A DNA stretch of 64,000 bases from [Clostridium] celerecrescens 18A (lineage in GTDB: Bacteria; Bacillota; Clostridia; Lachnospirales; Lachnospiraceae), in NCBI RefSeq assembly GCF_002797975.1, contig NZ_PGET01000001.1, forward strand, positions 3,348,001-3,412,000. The letters are read 5' to 3'. This document shows, in pieces, positions 1-8,833 of the stretch (position 1 is the first letter of the stretch; each line of letters starts with the position of its first letter). The notes under the pieces are model-generated. The model had not been told where the DNA came from. It did no database searches and saw only the letters and a list, made by a program, of their open reading frames with translations. The translations under genes were made by a program, and so were the position numbers.

Positions 1-272
1 ATGACATTTTAAGAGCGATTATTGAGCGGGGCAAAGGAATTGAATGCAACACAGCCGGTTTCCGGAAAGGGATCGGTCAGCCAAACCCATGTAATGATAT
101 TTTAAAGCGCTATAAGGAATTAGGCGGGGAGATCATAACCATCGGTTCTGACGCCCATATACCGGAAGATCTAGGGGCAGACTTTCAGACAGCGGGTGAA
201 CTTCTAAGGCAATGCGGATTTTCCTATTATACGGAGTTCCGCGGGCGAAAGCCGGAATTTAAACCCCTGTAA
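1..272 (+). CDS. Histidinol-phosphatase-like PHP-domain protein, C-terminal fragment
   Basis: An open frame runs in from the left edge (codons in phase with base 3) and stops with TAA at 270-272, giving the last 89 residues of a protein. The fragment has a GSDAH motif about two thirds of the way along, preceded by an EIITI strand. This is the usual C-terminal metal-binding end of PHP-domain histidinol phosphatases (HisJ/HisK type), which remove phosphate from L-histidinol phosphate in histidine synthesis. The tail ending EFRGRKPEFKPL is also typical of that family. The start and the N-terminal metal ligands lie outside the window, so other PHP phosphoesterases cannot be excluded. It is followed after 38 bases by sdaAB on the same strand. 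Confidence 0.7.
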   Translation, partial: DILRAIIERGKGIECNTAGFRKGIGQPNPCNDILKRYKELGGEIITIGSDAHIPEDLGADFQTAGELLRQCGFSYYTEFRGRKPEFKPL

Positions 273-310
273 ACAAATGAGAGAAACCATACTTGGAATG
301 GAGAATTGCC

Positions 311-970
311 ATGAATGTATTTAATATTATCGGTCCTGTTATGATCGGACCTTCCAGCTCCCATACGGCCGGCGCTGCCCGCATCGGTAAAACGGCCGCC
401 CTGCTTCTAGGTGCTCCTGTTGCAAAAGCAGATATCCTGTTTCACGGCTCCTTTGCAAAAACCTACAAAGGGCACGGCACGGACAAAGCCATTGTGGGGG
501 GGATCTTAAAACTGGACCCCTGGGACCCGGGAATCCGAACAAGCCTTGATACCGCCAAGGAACAGGGGATATCCGTCACGATCCATACCGGAATCATTGA
601 AAATGCCCATCCAAACACGGCGTTGGTCACCCTTACCTCAGATCAGGGCAGTACCATCTCCGTCCAGGGAGCATCTGTAGGAGGCGGCAACATCGTCATA
701 AACAAGGTAAATGACATGGAAGTTTATTTTACCGGGCAGAATACCACCCTGATCGTCATGCACCAGGATGTTCCCGGAATCATTGCTCATGTGACGAACC
801 TGGTGGCCGTGGGCAATGCCAACATCTGCAATTTCCGCTTAAACAGGCAGGAAAAACGCGGACTTGCCATCATGACCATTGAAATGGACTCTGACTTTGA
901 CCAGTCTCTGGTCTCCCAGATCCAAACCATCCCTTATGTATACAACACGATTTTGTTAAAATTAAACTGA
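311..970 (+). CDS. sdaAB: L-serine dehydratase, iron-sulfur-dependent, beta subunit
   Basis: Beta chain of the two-subunit, oxygen-sensitive [4Fe-4S] L-serine dehydratase, which converts L-serine to pyruvate and ammonia in the cytosol. The N-terminus carries the family signature IGPSSSHTAGAARIGK. The C-terminal third (about residues 145-215) is an ACT domain, expected for serine sensing or allostery. An upstream TTG (293) is in frame, but the ATG at 311 has GGAGA 6 bases ahead and gives the normal MNVFNIIGP start, so I use it (219 residues). It is followed after 13 bases by the alpha subunit, so the two form an operon. The split alpha/beta arrangement is typical of Gram-positive anaerobes. 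Confidence 0.95.
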   Translation: MNVFNIIGPVMIGPSSSHTAGAARIGKTAALLLGAPVAKADILFHGSFAKTYKGHGTDKAIVGGILKLDPWDPGIRTSLDTAKEQGISVTIHTGIIENAHPNTALVTLTSDQGSTISVQGASVGGGNIVINKVNDMEVYFTGQNTTLIVMHQDVPGIIAHVTNLVAVGNANICNFRLNRQEKRGLAIMTIEMDSDFDQSLVSQIQTIPYVYNTILLKLN

Positions 971-983
971 CCAGGAGGAACCT

Positions 984-1862
984 ATGCAATTAAAATATAA
1001 TTCCGTGGAAGAGCTTGTGGCCGCCGCTTCATCTTCCAATAAAAAAATATCGGAAATTGTGATAGAGCAGCAGGCCGAGGATATGGAGACCAGAACGGAA
1101 GATGTCTACTCCACCATGGAAAGCAGTTTTGAGGTTATGAGGCAGTCTGTGTTAAACGGCATGGATGAAGCTCTCCGTTCTTCCAGCGGACTTTCAGGAG
1201 GAGCCGCCGCCAAATTAAAAAAGGCGGTAGAGGAGGGAAAAAACCATTACGGCCATCTCCTTGGAAATGCCATCAGCATGGCTCTTGCCGTGACGGAATA
1301 CAATTCCTGCATGGGTCAGATCGTGGCGGCTCCTACGGCCGGCTCATGCGGTGTCATTCCGGCAGCTCTCATTTCCGTTATGGAAGAATTTGACTTACCA
1401 AAACATGATATCATCATGTCCCTGTTCACTGCATCGGCCATTGGCATGGTCATTGCCAAATGCGCCAGCATCGCCGGAGCGGAGGGAGGGTGCCAGGCCG
1501 AGGTGGGATCCGCGTCCGCCATGGCTGCTGCAGCTCTTACGGAAATCTTTGGCGGAACGCCTCAGATGGTTTCCGACAGCTGCGCCATCGCCCTGAAAAA
1601 TACCATGGGTCTTGTGTGCGACCCGGTGGCAGGTCTGGTAGAGGTTCCCTGTATTAAACGCAATGCCATGGGAGTAGCCAATGCATTTACTGCTTCGGAG
1701 CTTGCCTGTGCCGGTATCACAAGCGCCATTCCCGCAGATGAGGTGATCTTTGCCATGAAGCAGGTGGGAAACCTCATGTCCTCTTCCTTAAAGGAAACTT
1801 CAGAGGGCGGCCTTGCCGCGACCCCTACCGGCTGCCGCTTACGTAAGCAGATCTTCGGATAA
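984..1862 (+). CDS. sdaAA: L-serine dehydratase, iron-sulfur-dependent, alpha subunit
   Basis: Catalytic, cluster-carrying alpha chain (292 residues, normal length) of the L-serine dehydratase that pairs with the upstream beta chain. The conserved cysteine-containing segments are visible: TAGSCGVIP near the middle, then DSCAIALKNTMGLVCDPVAG and VEVPCIKRN, which supply the iron-sulfur ligands and the substrate pocket. The ribosome binding site AGGAGG lies 6-7 bases before the ATG. The gene ends 15 bases before a strong bidirectional terminator, so it is the last gene of its transcript. It would let the cell use serine as a source of pyruvate. Confidence 0.95.
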   Translation: MQLKYNSVEELVAAASSSNKKISEIVIEQQAEDMETRTEDVYSTMESSFEVMRQSVLNGMDEALRSSSGLSGGAAAKLKKAVEEGKNHYGHLLGNAISMALAVTEYNSCMGQIVAAPTAGSCGVIPAALISVMEEFDLPKHDIIMSLFTASAIGMVIAKCASIAGAEGGCQAEVGSASAMAAAALTEIFGGTPQMVSDSCAIALKNTMGLVCDPVAGLVEVPCIKRNAMGVANAFTASELACAGITSAIPADEVIFAMKQVGNLMSSSLKETSEGGLAATPTGCRLRKQIFG

Positions 1863-1876
1863 GCAATGAATACCAT

Positions 1877-1925
1877 AAAAAACCGGAAAACAGCGGCAGA
1901 CTCTTCCGCTGTTTTCCGGTTTTTT
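1877..1925. terminator. Bidirectional rho-independent terminator between convergent sdaAA and argH
   Basis: Perfect inverted repeat with 20-base arms (1877-1896 and 1906-1925, core CCGGAAAACAGCGG) and a 9-base loop. An A-run on the left and a T-run on the right make it work on both strands. It serves the convergent sdaAA (+) and argH (-); the argH stop codon starts one base beyond the right arm. Confidence 0.9.
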
Positions 1926-3308
1926 CTAATAATTATATTTATCAAGCTTCTTTTTATAAATTTCAATAACTCTTTTCATTGCCTCCTGGCCAGGAGCTCC
2001 AATGGTCATTCTTTTTTCCACACAGGTTTTTAAGCTGATGGCGTCATAAATATCTTCCTCAAACACCGGGCTGATGGCCTTATATTCTTCCAGACTCATA
2101 TCATCCAGGGCAATGCCCTTTTCAATGCAGAAAAGTACAAGCTGTCCAACGATTCCATGGGCATCCCGGAAGGCTACTCCATGATTTACCAGATAATCAG
2201 CCGCATCGGTTGCATTGGTAAAACCGTTTTTGGCGCTGGCTTCCATCACATCCTTTCGGAAGGTCATGGTGGAAATCATTCCTGTAAACAGGGCAAGGCA
2301 GCCTTTCACCGTGTCAATGGCATCAAAGGCCAGCTCCTTATCCTCCTGCATGTCCTTGTTGTAGGCAAGAGGTATTCCCTTCATGGTGGTCAACAGCGAT
2401 ACCAGGGCACCGTAAACCCTGCCGGTCTTTCCCCGGATCAGTTCCGCTATGTCCGGGTTCTTTTTCTGAGGCATGATGCTGCTTCCGGTACTGTAGGAAT
2501 CATCAATTTCCACAAACCGGTATTCATTGGTATTCCAGATAATGATCTCTTCGCAGAATCTGCTTAAATGCATGGAAATGGTGGATAATGCACTTAAAAG
2601 CTCGATTAGGTAATCCCGGTCGGCCACGGAATCCATGCTGTTAAGAGTCGGCCCTGCAAATCCCAGAAGCTCTGCCGTGTATTCCCGATCCAGTGGATAA
2701 GTGGTACCAGCCAGGGCGCCAGAGCCAAGGGGACAATAGTTCATCCTCTTTTTAATGTCATGCAGGCGGGAATGATCCCTGTCAAACATTTCAAAGTAAG
2801 CCCCCAGGTGGTGAGCCAGGGTGATTGGCTGCGCTTTTTGCAGATGGGTAAATCCAGGCATGTAAGTGTCAAGATTTTCCTCCATGAGCTTTAAAAGCTC
2901 AGAGAGAAGTCCAGCCACCAAAAGGGTAAGCTCATCGATCTCATCTCTGGTATACAGCTTCATGTCAAGAGCCACCTGGTCATTGCGGCTCCGTCCGGTA
3001 TGAAGGCGCTTTCCAGCCTCCCCGATCCGTTCCGTTAATACTGCTTCCACGAAAGAATGAATGTCTTCATGTTCCCCCGTTATTACCAGGGCTCCGCTTT
3101 CTAAATCCTCCCGGATCTCCATAAGGCCTTTTACGATCTTATCTTTATCTTCCTCCGTAAGAAGTCCTTGTTTTGCCAGCATCTTCACATGAGCAATGCT
3201 GCCCTCAATATCCTGATGATAGAATTTTTGATCAAATGATATAGATGCATTAAAGTTATGAACCAGCTGATTGGTTTCTTTTGTGAAGCGTCCGCCCCAT
3301 AGTTTCAT
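1926..3308 (-). CDS. argH: Argininosuccinate lyase
   Basis: Cytosolic enzyme of the fumarase/aspartase superfamily that splits argininosuccinate into arginine and fumarate, the last step of arginine synthesis. Length is 460 residues, normal for the family. It starts MKLWGGRF and shows the superfamily signature [12 protein letters not shown] (about residues 277-288), whose Ser sits in the flexible catalytic loop, and the [14 protein letters not shown] segment. ATG at 3308 is preceded by AAAGGAGAT. It lies 39 bases downstream of the large YfhO gene on the same strand, so readthrough is possible, although the functions are unrelated. No other arg genes are in the window. Confidence 0.96.
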   Translation of the reverse strand: MKLWGGRFTKETNQLVHNFNASISFDQKFYHQDIEGSIAHVKMLAKQGLLTEEDKDKIVKGLMEIREDLESGALVITGEHEDIHSFVEAVLTERIGEAGKRLHTGRSRNDQVALDMKLYTRDEIDELTLLVAGLLSELLKLMEENLDTYMPGFTHLQKAQPITLAHHLGAYFEMFDRDHSRLHDIKKRMNYCPLGSGALAGTTYPLDREYTAELLGFAGPTLNSMDSVADRDYLIELLSALSTISMHLSRFCEEIIIWNTNEYRFVEIDDSYSTGSSIMPQKKNPDIAELIRGKTGRVYGALVSLLTTMKGIPLAYNKDMQEDKELAFDAIDTVKGCLALFTGMISTMTFRKDVMEASAKNGFTNATDAADYLVNHGVAFRDAHGIVGQLVLFCIEKGIALDDMSLEEYKAISPVFEEDIYDAISLKTCVEKRMTIGAPGQEAMKRVIEIYKKKLDKYNY

Positions 3309-3347
3309 AATTGAGAAATCTCCTTTCCTTTGTATTGCTGCTACGAT

Positions 3348-6254
3348 TTAATTGGTAGAGTGAACCCGCATGGGTCTGCGCTTTTTCCCTATTCCTGAGG
3401 ATATACCTGCAAGTATCAGCAGAAAGACCACGCTTCCAGCCGTTATGATACCCCCTGTTTTAAGTCCCTCTGGCATATATTCCAGAGAAATATCATGGGT
3501 CCCGGCAGTCATATGCACGCTTAAAAACGTATCAAATAATTTATAAGGCTCTACGACTTTTCCGTCAACCCTGATCGTCCAGCCCTTGTCATAGGGAATG
3601 CTTAAAAACAGCAGGCCGGCCTTATCAGCCGTAACGGTTCCCTGTATCTGCGTATCCGTCCATTTTGTAAGCTTCATGGAATTCCTGTCTAAAATGTTGT
3701 ACACAGACTCAAGGCCCTCAGGAATAAAACGGTAAGCGACCGCTACCAGATCCTGATCATTGTCATCGTTTCGCAGGGTAATCTTTTCCCCTGCTTTTAA
3801 ATAGCCCAGTTCCAGCAGGTAGCCGCGGCTTACATTATCAAAGTTTTTGGTCTTTTCTCCTAACAGGGCATTTACCTTTTCCACCTTTTTATTGCTGACA
3901 AATACATAATAGTCTCCATCCGCTTCCGGTGTAAACGTAAAGCTGGTTCCGGTGATTTCACTTGGAACCTCAGACAGTACCGGATTGGCTCCTAATATCA
4001 CGGAAAAATCATTCTGTACCTCCGCCGGATTTGTTAAATCCAGCTGCCAGTTATCTTCAAAGTCATATGGTAACACAAACCCCAAAGACAAGGCATAGGT
4101 ATTTTCCCGGAGATACATCTCATCCTTTGAAGCAACCGGTACGGATACGCCATCATCCTCAGTTTCTTCCGAGTAAAGCCCGTATTTGACCGCAAAAAGG
4201 GCATCTATCAGGGGCGTGCTTCCCGTAATGCTGTAAGCATTGGTAGAGCTTTCACAGCCCAGCTTTTTAAAGAATGCCGTAAGATCTGCATTGGCTGTGG
4301 AAGAAAAGAGGGAGACCGTAGGAAAATTCAGCCAGGCACCGTCATTTTTTGTTTTTCGGGTAACCTTTTCGATCCGGTAAAAAGAGGTACCCGGCATCAG
4401 GCTTTCTGCCAGCTCCGAAGAAGCCTTATTATCCTTTACATAGCTGGTCCTGCTGGTGGTCGTCACGCTGGTGACCGTGGTATTAACCGCGGCTTCTAAG
4501 GAGACCACACCAAGAGCCAGTAGTACCAACACATTCCGGCTGACTCCCCTTTGGTAAAGGCTGATAAGGCCGGCATAAATGGATAGGAACAAAATAGCCA
4601 CATAAAATACAGAAAAGTGATAAGCCTCATCCGTTATAAGCTTCTGCGCCATCAAAACAAAGATCACCGAAGCAAAAAAGGCAATTACAACATGCTTCCA
4701 TGGAATCTCATGCAAGTGAATGTAAGCCTGATAGCAGGTAAACAGCATGAGAAAAATATAAATAAAAGACTGTCTGCATGGCAGGCTGTTTGGATAATGA
4801 AATCCATGCCAGATAAAATTCAGTGTATTAACGGAAAAGCTGGCAAAGAAAAACAGCAGCAGGGAGCACATAACAATCTTTTCCTTCTGTCTGATCTGTT
4901 TACAGCCCAGGTAAAGAAGGAAAAACATAAGAACTGCCACACCGCAGTAGATATTAGGCCAGTGGTCCAGCCCGATTTCCGGTTCCACCGCCGGAAGGTG
5001 TCTGGCGATCATGTCAAATATGGAAAAGTAAGAGCTGATTGTCTGGGGAAAATTAAAATCTCCCGATGCAGTTGACTGCAGCGCATAAATTTCAGGAAGC
5101 AGAACTACAGCAGAAAGACTTCCTGCTAATAAGGAAAACAGTGCAAACAGTCCCCCGCGGATAAAGATTTCCTTCCAGGATCTCAAGCCTTCTAATATAA
5201 GAAGAGCAATAAAATAGAATACCATAAAAATACATATCATAATGGATATGTAATAATTTGATAAAATTGATAATCCCAGTGTAATACAGTATAAGAAACA
5301 TTTCTTTTCTTTTACCAGCTTCTCAAGGCCCAGCATAATGAGCGGGAATAGCAGAATGCAATCCAGCCACATGATATTCCAGCTGTAAGCCGCCATATAT
5401 CCGGACAGAGCATATAAGATGCCAAAAAAAGCGACTCCAAAGTCCATGGTCTTGTTATGCCTGCGCAGATACCAGGAAAAGGAAAGTCCGCTTAATCCGA
5501 TCTTAAATACGATCAGATAGGTCATAAATTCAATGACATAATTCTTCGGGCAAAGTACCAGCAGCCAGTTTAAAGGGCTTGCCAGATAATAAGCATAAAG
5601 AGCTGCAAAATTCACGCCCATTCCGATATCCCAGCTGTAAAGAAGGCTTCCTCCATGGGTCAGTTTATAACGGAACTCAGAAAAAAACGGAGCATACTGA
5701 TGATACATGTCAGTCCTTAAAAAGCTTTCCTCACCAAAAGGAAAAATCCCCCGCTGGGCAAATATGATGACCATGATCACCATTGGCACGAAAAAAGCTG
5801 CAAGGAGTCCGTCGGAGGGCCTTACCAGGCTGTTGCCTGTCCCCTCTTTTTTAGCGAATATCCTTTCTTTGTAGCTTTCTAACTGCCCGGTTTCCAATTC
5901 TTCCTCAGCTTCATCGTTTTCCGGTTCCTCCTGAATGTCCATGAAATCAGTAACAGGAACGGCCTCTTTCTCCTGCTCCAAGTTTTCTCTGTAATTCAAA
6001 TCATCATAATCCAGATCTCCATCATACAGCTCCTCCATCCCGTCAACCGGAATATCAAGGCGTATCCTGGGCGCAGAGGCTAGGTCAAATTCCTGTTCTG
6101 CTCTCTCCTCTATCGGATCGTAAGCTACCTTCTCCTTATCATTTCCTTGCTTCAAGTCATTTTCCCCTGTTGTAATTTCTTTTTCACCTGATGTCATTCG
6201 CAGCATATCCTCTAGTTCTTTCGATATCTTTTCAATCTCGTCATCGTGTTCCAT
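3348..6254 (-). CDS. YfhO-family polytopic membrane protein, putative glycosyltransferase
   Basis: Large membrane protein of 968 residues. About 140 acidic, cytosolic N-terminal residues come first (rich in E and D), followed by many hydrophobic segments from about residue 150 to 590, a long extracytoplasmic beta-rich region (about 600-930) and a final transmembrane helix near 940-960. The segment MYHQYAPFFSEFRYKLTHGG and the following GMGVNFAALYAYYLASPLN match the YfhO family, whose Bacillus member is implicated in glycosylating lipoteichoic acid using a lipid-linked sugar. It starts 15 bases after gtrA, a flippase-type gene, which fits joint work on lipid-linked sugars at the envelope. The specific sugar and acceptor are unknown, and the acidic N-terminal extension is unexplained. 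Confidence 0.85.
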   Translation of the reverse strand: MEHDDEIEKISKELEDMLRMTSGEKEITTGENDLKQGNDKEKVAYDPIEERAEQEFDLASAPRIRLDIPVDGMEELYDGDLDYDDLNYRENLEQEKEAVPVTDFMDIQEEPENDEAEEELETGQLESYKERIFAKKEGTGNSLVRPSDGLLAAFFVPMVIMVIIFAQRGIFPFGEESFLRTDMYHQYAPFFSEFRYKLTHGGSLLYSWDIGMGVNFAALYAYYLASPLNWLLVLCPKNYVIEFMTYLIVFKIGLSGLSFSWYLRRHNKTMDFGVAFFGILYALSGYMAAYSWNIMWLDCILLFPLIMLGLEKLVKEKKCFLYCITLGLSILSNYYISIMICIFMVFYFIALLILEGLRSWKEIFIRGGLFALFSLLAGSLSAVVLLPEIYALQSTASGDFNFPQTISSYFSIFDMIARHLPAVEPEIGLDHWPNIYCGVAVLMFFLLYLGCKQIRQKEKIVMCSLLLFFFASFSVNTLNFIWHGFHYPNSLPCRQSFIYIFLMLFTCYQAYIHLHEIPWKHVVIAFFASVIFVLMAQKLITDEAYHFSVFYVAILFLSIYAGLISLYQRGVSRNVLVLLALGVVSLEAAVNTTVTSVTTTSRTSYVKDNKASSELAESLMPGTSFYRIEKVTRKTKNDGAWLNFPTVSLFSSTANADLTAFFKKLGCESSTNAYSITGSTPLIDALFAVKYGLYSEETEDDGVSVPVASKDEMYLRENTYALSLGFVLPYDFEDNWQLDLTNPAEVQNDFSVILGANPVLSEVPSEITGTSFTFTPEADGDYYVFVSNKKVEKVNALLGEKTKNFDNVSRGYLLELGYLKAGEKITLRNDDNDQDLVAVAYRFIPEGLESVYNILDRNSMKLTKWTDTQIQGTVTADKAGLLFLSIPYDKGWTIRVDGKVVEPYKLFDTFLSVHMTAGTHDISLEYMPEGLKTGGIITAGSVVFLLILAGISSGIGKKRRPMRVHSTN

Positions 6255-6269
6255 TTCATTTACCTCTCT

Positions 6270-6695
6270 TTACAGGGGTTCTTCCTCTCTCTTCCGGAAT
6301 ATGAAAACCTTGCTGAATCCATAGTTTGCAATTACAACAACCACGGATACCAGAATTTTACTTACATATTCATCCATTTTGAGCCAGGAAACCATTATCA
6401 CCATAAGAATCATTTCCATGACGCCTGACGCTGCTCTGCATGCAGTAAACGATAGAATCTCCTTCATGACAAAGCTCAGATGCAGGTCATAGCTTTGAAA
6501 AACAAAGATTTTATTTACAACAAAGGCAAAGAGGACGGAAACAACCCATGCTGCCGCAGTTGCGGCACGGTAGTCAATGCCCGCCTTCACCATAAACCAA
6601 TAGACAACCCAGTTAACCAGGGTCGTCAGCACTCCAAATATCAAATAGGATATGACTTCCCGGTTCATGACCTTGTCCCAGATTTTTCTAATCAT
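6270..6695 (-). CDS. GtrA-family membrane protein
   Basis: Small protein (141 residues) with four predicted transmembrane helices. It follows the GtrA pattern: a first helix SYLIFGVLTTLVNWVVYWF, then a loop and WVVSVLFAFVVNKIFVF. GtrA proteins are thought to flip undecaprenyl-phosphate-linked sugars across the membrane for cell-surface glycan decoration; this role is from the family and not shown here. It is immediately upstream of, and transcribed with, the YfhO-type gene, which supports a shared pathway for envelope glycan modification. Confidence 0.88.
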   Translation of the reverse strand: MIRKIWDKVMNREVISYLIFGVLTTLVNWVVYWFMVKAGIDYRAATAAAWVVSVLFAFVVNKIFVFQSYDLHLSFVMKEILSFTACRAASGVMEMILMVIMVSWLKMDEYVSKILVSVVVVIANYGFSKVFIFRKREEEPL

Positions 6696-6720
6696 CTTTT
6701 CTCTCCTGCAAAATTAGATT

Positions 6721-6830
6721 TCCTCTTTCCTGCCCATACTTTTTGGGCATACAGGCAAACCCGCAGGGTGTCTCCTCTTTCCTGCCCTTACTTATTGGGC
6801 ATACAGATATACCCGCAGGGTATTTCCTCT
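6721..6830. repeat. 52-bp tandem repeat, two full units with nested hairpins
   Basis: Two nearly identical head-to-tail units (6721-6772 and 6773-6824) are followed by the first six bases of a third (6825-6830). Each unit holds two inverted repeats: a TGCCC...GGGCA stem and the tight ACCCGCAGGGT hairpin. The units differ at only a few positions, mainly in loops, and stem bases are kept. The repeat lies in the gap between apbE and gtrA on the minus strand. It may act as a terminator, an mRNA processing element or a dispersed intergenic repeat; which one cannot be told from one copy of the locus. Confidence 0.8.
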
Positions 6831-6865
6831 ATTGTATTATAGGGAAAGAAAATTGTAAAGGGATT

Positions 6866-7867
6866 CTAAGGCTTCCCAACCAGAAACTCCCTGGCTCCCT
6901 GGGAATAGTAAACCTCCCCATCCTCTGTAATAAATACGCCGTATACGCCATCCGTGGAATCCAGAAGCTCCATTCCCTTATTAAGGCCAAGGGAAAAACA
7001 GGTGGTGGAAAGGGCGTCCCCGTCTGTGGACAACTCTGACAAAATGGTGACGGACACAAGCCCATTTTCATATGGGTAGCCATCCCCCGGGTTTAATATA
7101 TGATGGTAGTTCACACCATCTTTAACAAAATGACGCTCATACACTCCTGATGATACCACAGACATGTCGTTGATATTCATGATCTCTATGGTTTCATTCC
7201 GGTCTGCATAGGGCTTTTGAAGGCCGATTTTAAATGGTGTTCCGTCAGGCTTCTTCCCTACACAAAGGACATTTCCGCCCAGATTGATCACGGCACTCTT
7301 TACTCCCTGTTCTATAAGAAAATCCTTCATCCGGTCCGCAATATATCCCTTGGCGATTGCCCCAAAATCCAGGGAAGTATCCGGGGATAAAAATGTAAGT
7401 GTATTTCCCTCAAGTTTTAAATTCCGGTAATCTATCTTTTTCCTGGCCTCCTGGATCTTTGCATCAGGCGGTACAACCGGATCAGGGGCTGTAAAATCCC
7501 ATAGAGAAGACAAGGGCTCCACGGTAATGTCAAAAGCCCCGTCTGATATCTGGGAATAATAAAGGCCCTTGGAAATAAGAGCCACCACATCCGGGGATAG
7601 TGTCACGGTATTTTCACCGGCAGGTCTGTGATTTAATTTATAAACCTCACTGCCCTCAATGGTTTTACTGAAAATATTTTCATAGGACCGGCATAAATCC
7701 AGACAGTCAGATAAAATTTTAGGATCGTCCTCATCGTAAAGAGTCACAGTTACAAAGGTGTTCAGCATAAAACCGGATTTGCTGAGCGGTTCCACCCTTC
7801 TTTCACAGCCCATAAGCAAAAGAGCTGTTATACCTGCGATCAAAACAACTGCTCTCCCTTTTTTCAT
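6866..7867 (-). CDS. FAD:protein FMN transferase, ApbE family lipoprotein
   Basis: 333 residues. It begins with a lipoprotein signal peptide ending in LLLMGC (lipid-modified Cys at residue 21), so it is anchored outside the membrane. ApbE proteins attach FMN covalently to Thr or Ser of target proteins such as NqrC/RnfG or extracellular flavoproteins. The family core DFGAIAKGYIADRM (about 167-180) and the GGNVLCVGKKPDGTPFKIGLQ segment are clear, as is the C-terminal HHILNPGDGYP and the Asp in STDGDALSTTCF. The start overlaps the end of the cbiK-like gene by 4 bases (ATGA), so the two are translationally coupled. No FMN-acceptor gene is adjacent. Confidence 0.9.
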   Translation of the reverse strand: MKKGRAVVLIAGITALLLMGCERRVEPLSKSGFMLNTFVTVTLYDEDDPKILSDCLDLCRSYENIFSKTIEGSEVYKLNHRPAGENTVTLSPDVVALISKGLYYSQISDGAFDITVEPLSSLWDFTAPDPVVPPDAKIQEARKKIDYRNLKLEGNTLTFLSPDTSLDFGAIAKGYIADRMKDFLIEQGVKSAVINLGGNVLCVGKKPDGTPFKIGLQKPYADRNETIEIMNINDMSVVSSGVYERHFVKDGVNYHHILNPGDGYPYENGLVSVTILSELSTDGDALSTTCFSLGLNKGMELLDSTDGVYGVFITEDGEVYYSQGAREFLVGKP

Positions 7868-8661
7868 CCCATATCCTCCAGCTTCTTACATGCTTCTTCG
7901 GTATGATCAAGGAACATCTGGCGTACTCCCTCCAGTTCTCCCATGCCCTTTAACCGGCAGACTACCTGAAAGCCGTCAGACTCCAGCTGGCTTTTCCAGG
8001 ATTCTTCTCCGTCTCCTGCCATATCATTGTGGGCATGGTCACCGGATACGATCATAAGCGGCTGCAGCACCATACGGCTGGAACCGGTTCTCTCAACCTC
8101 TTCTTTTAAGGATTCAAAGGTTGGTTCCGCCTCCACGGTTCCTATATGATACCTGTTGTATCCATTCTGCCTGAAAACCTCCGCCAAACGCGGATAGCAC
8201 TCATTTGCCTCATGCTCCGTACCATGTCCCATGAGTAGAATCTCCGTTCCTTCTCTGTCATATTCCTTCGTGTCCTCTGCCAGCACACTGCAAAGCCTTT
8301 TATAGTCCTCTTCCTCTGAAAGCAGCGGCTTTCCCCACAGGATCCGGCGGAACCGGTTCTCATATTGTTGCACGGCAGCTACTATACCGTCATTCTCTTC
8401 CCCTCCCATAACCAGGGTGGGCTGCACGACCACACGCTGAAATCCTTCCTGTGCCAGCTTTTCTAAGGCTTCCCCCACACTGTCTATGTAAATGTTGTCT
8501 CTTTTTTTCAATATTCCGATAATGATCCGGCTTGTAAATGCCCGGCGCACCTCATAATGTGTAAATTCTTCCTTAATGGACTGCTCAATGGCTTCTATGG
8601 TTTTCATTCTGCTTTCATGATAAGTTGTCCCAAAACTTACTACTAAAATTGCCTGCTTCAT
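7864..8661 (-). CDS. cbiK: Sirohydrochlorin cobaltochelatase, CbiK type
   Basis: 265-residue class II chelatase expected to insert Co2+ (possibly Fe2+ or Ni2+) into sirohydrochlorin early in anaerobic cobalamin or siroheme synthesis. The start MKQAILVVSFGTTY is characteristic. Likely metal and catalytic residues are His146 in LLMGHGTEH, a Glu in GTVEAEPTF (177/179) and His209 in SGDHAHNDMAG, matching the His/Glu/His set known for CbiK. There is no signal peptide, so it is cytosolic. It overlaps apbE by 4 bases. Other cobalamin genes are absent here, so it may be a stand-alone copy. Confidence 0.9.
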   Translation of the reverse strand: MKQAILVVSFGTTYHESRMKTIEAIEQSIKEEFTHYEVRRAFTSRIIIGILKKRDNIYIDSVGEALEKLAQEGFQRVVVQPTLVMGGEENDGIVAAVQQYENRFRRILWGKPLLSEEEDYKRLCSVLAEDTKEYDREGTEILLMGHGTEHEANECYPRLAEVFRQNGYNRYHIGTVEAEPTFESLKEEVERTGSSRMVLQPLMIVSGDHAHNDMAGDGEESWKSQLESDGFQVVCRLKGMGELEGVRQMFLDHTEEACKKLEDMG

Positions 8662-8770
8662 TCTGATATCCCATGCTTTCTGTTATGGTTCGGTTTGCTT
8701 AAACTTCAATTATTTTCCCGATTACCATATCATAGATGAACTTTACTGTCAAACCTCTTTTCACGCACAA

Positions 8771-8800
8771 CAGGCGCAAAACCAAAGGGTTTCGCGCCTG
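8771..8800. terminator. Stem-loop downstream of the alcohol dehydrogenase gene
   Basis: Inverted repeat CAGGCGC...GCGCCTG extended by AAACC/GGGTTT with a 3-base AAA loop; one unpaired base on each side. It lies 34 bases beyond the stop of the minus-strand alcohol dehydrogenase gene and before the 5' end of cbiK's region. The U-run after it is weak on both strands, so efficiency is uncertain. Confidence 0.55.
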
Positions 8801-8833
8801 CCGCACACATTGCATTCATTTACTGGAGATTAT

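Noticed and set aside
2157-2567. 136-codon plus-strand frame over argH
   Set aside because: Antisense shadow of a well-conserved gene.
8771-8800. Possible riboswitch or operator between cbiK and the alcohol dehydrogenase
   Set aside because: The structure is a simple stem at the 3' end of the dehydrogenase gene, on its transcript's downstream side.
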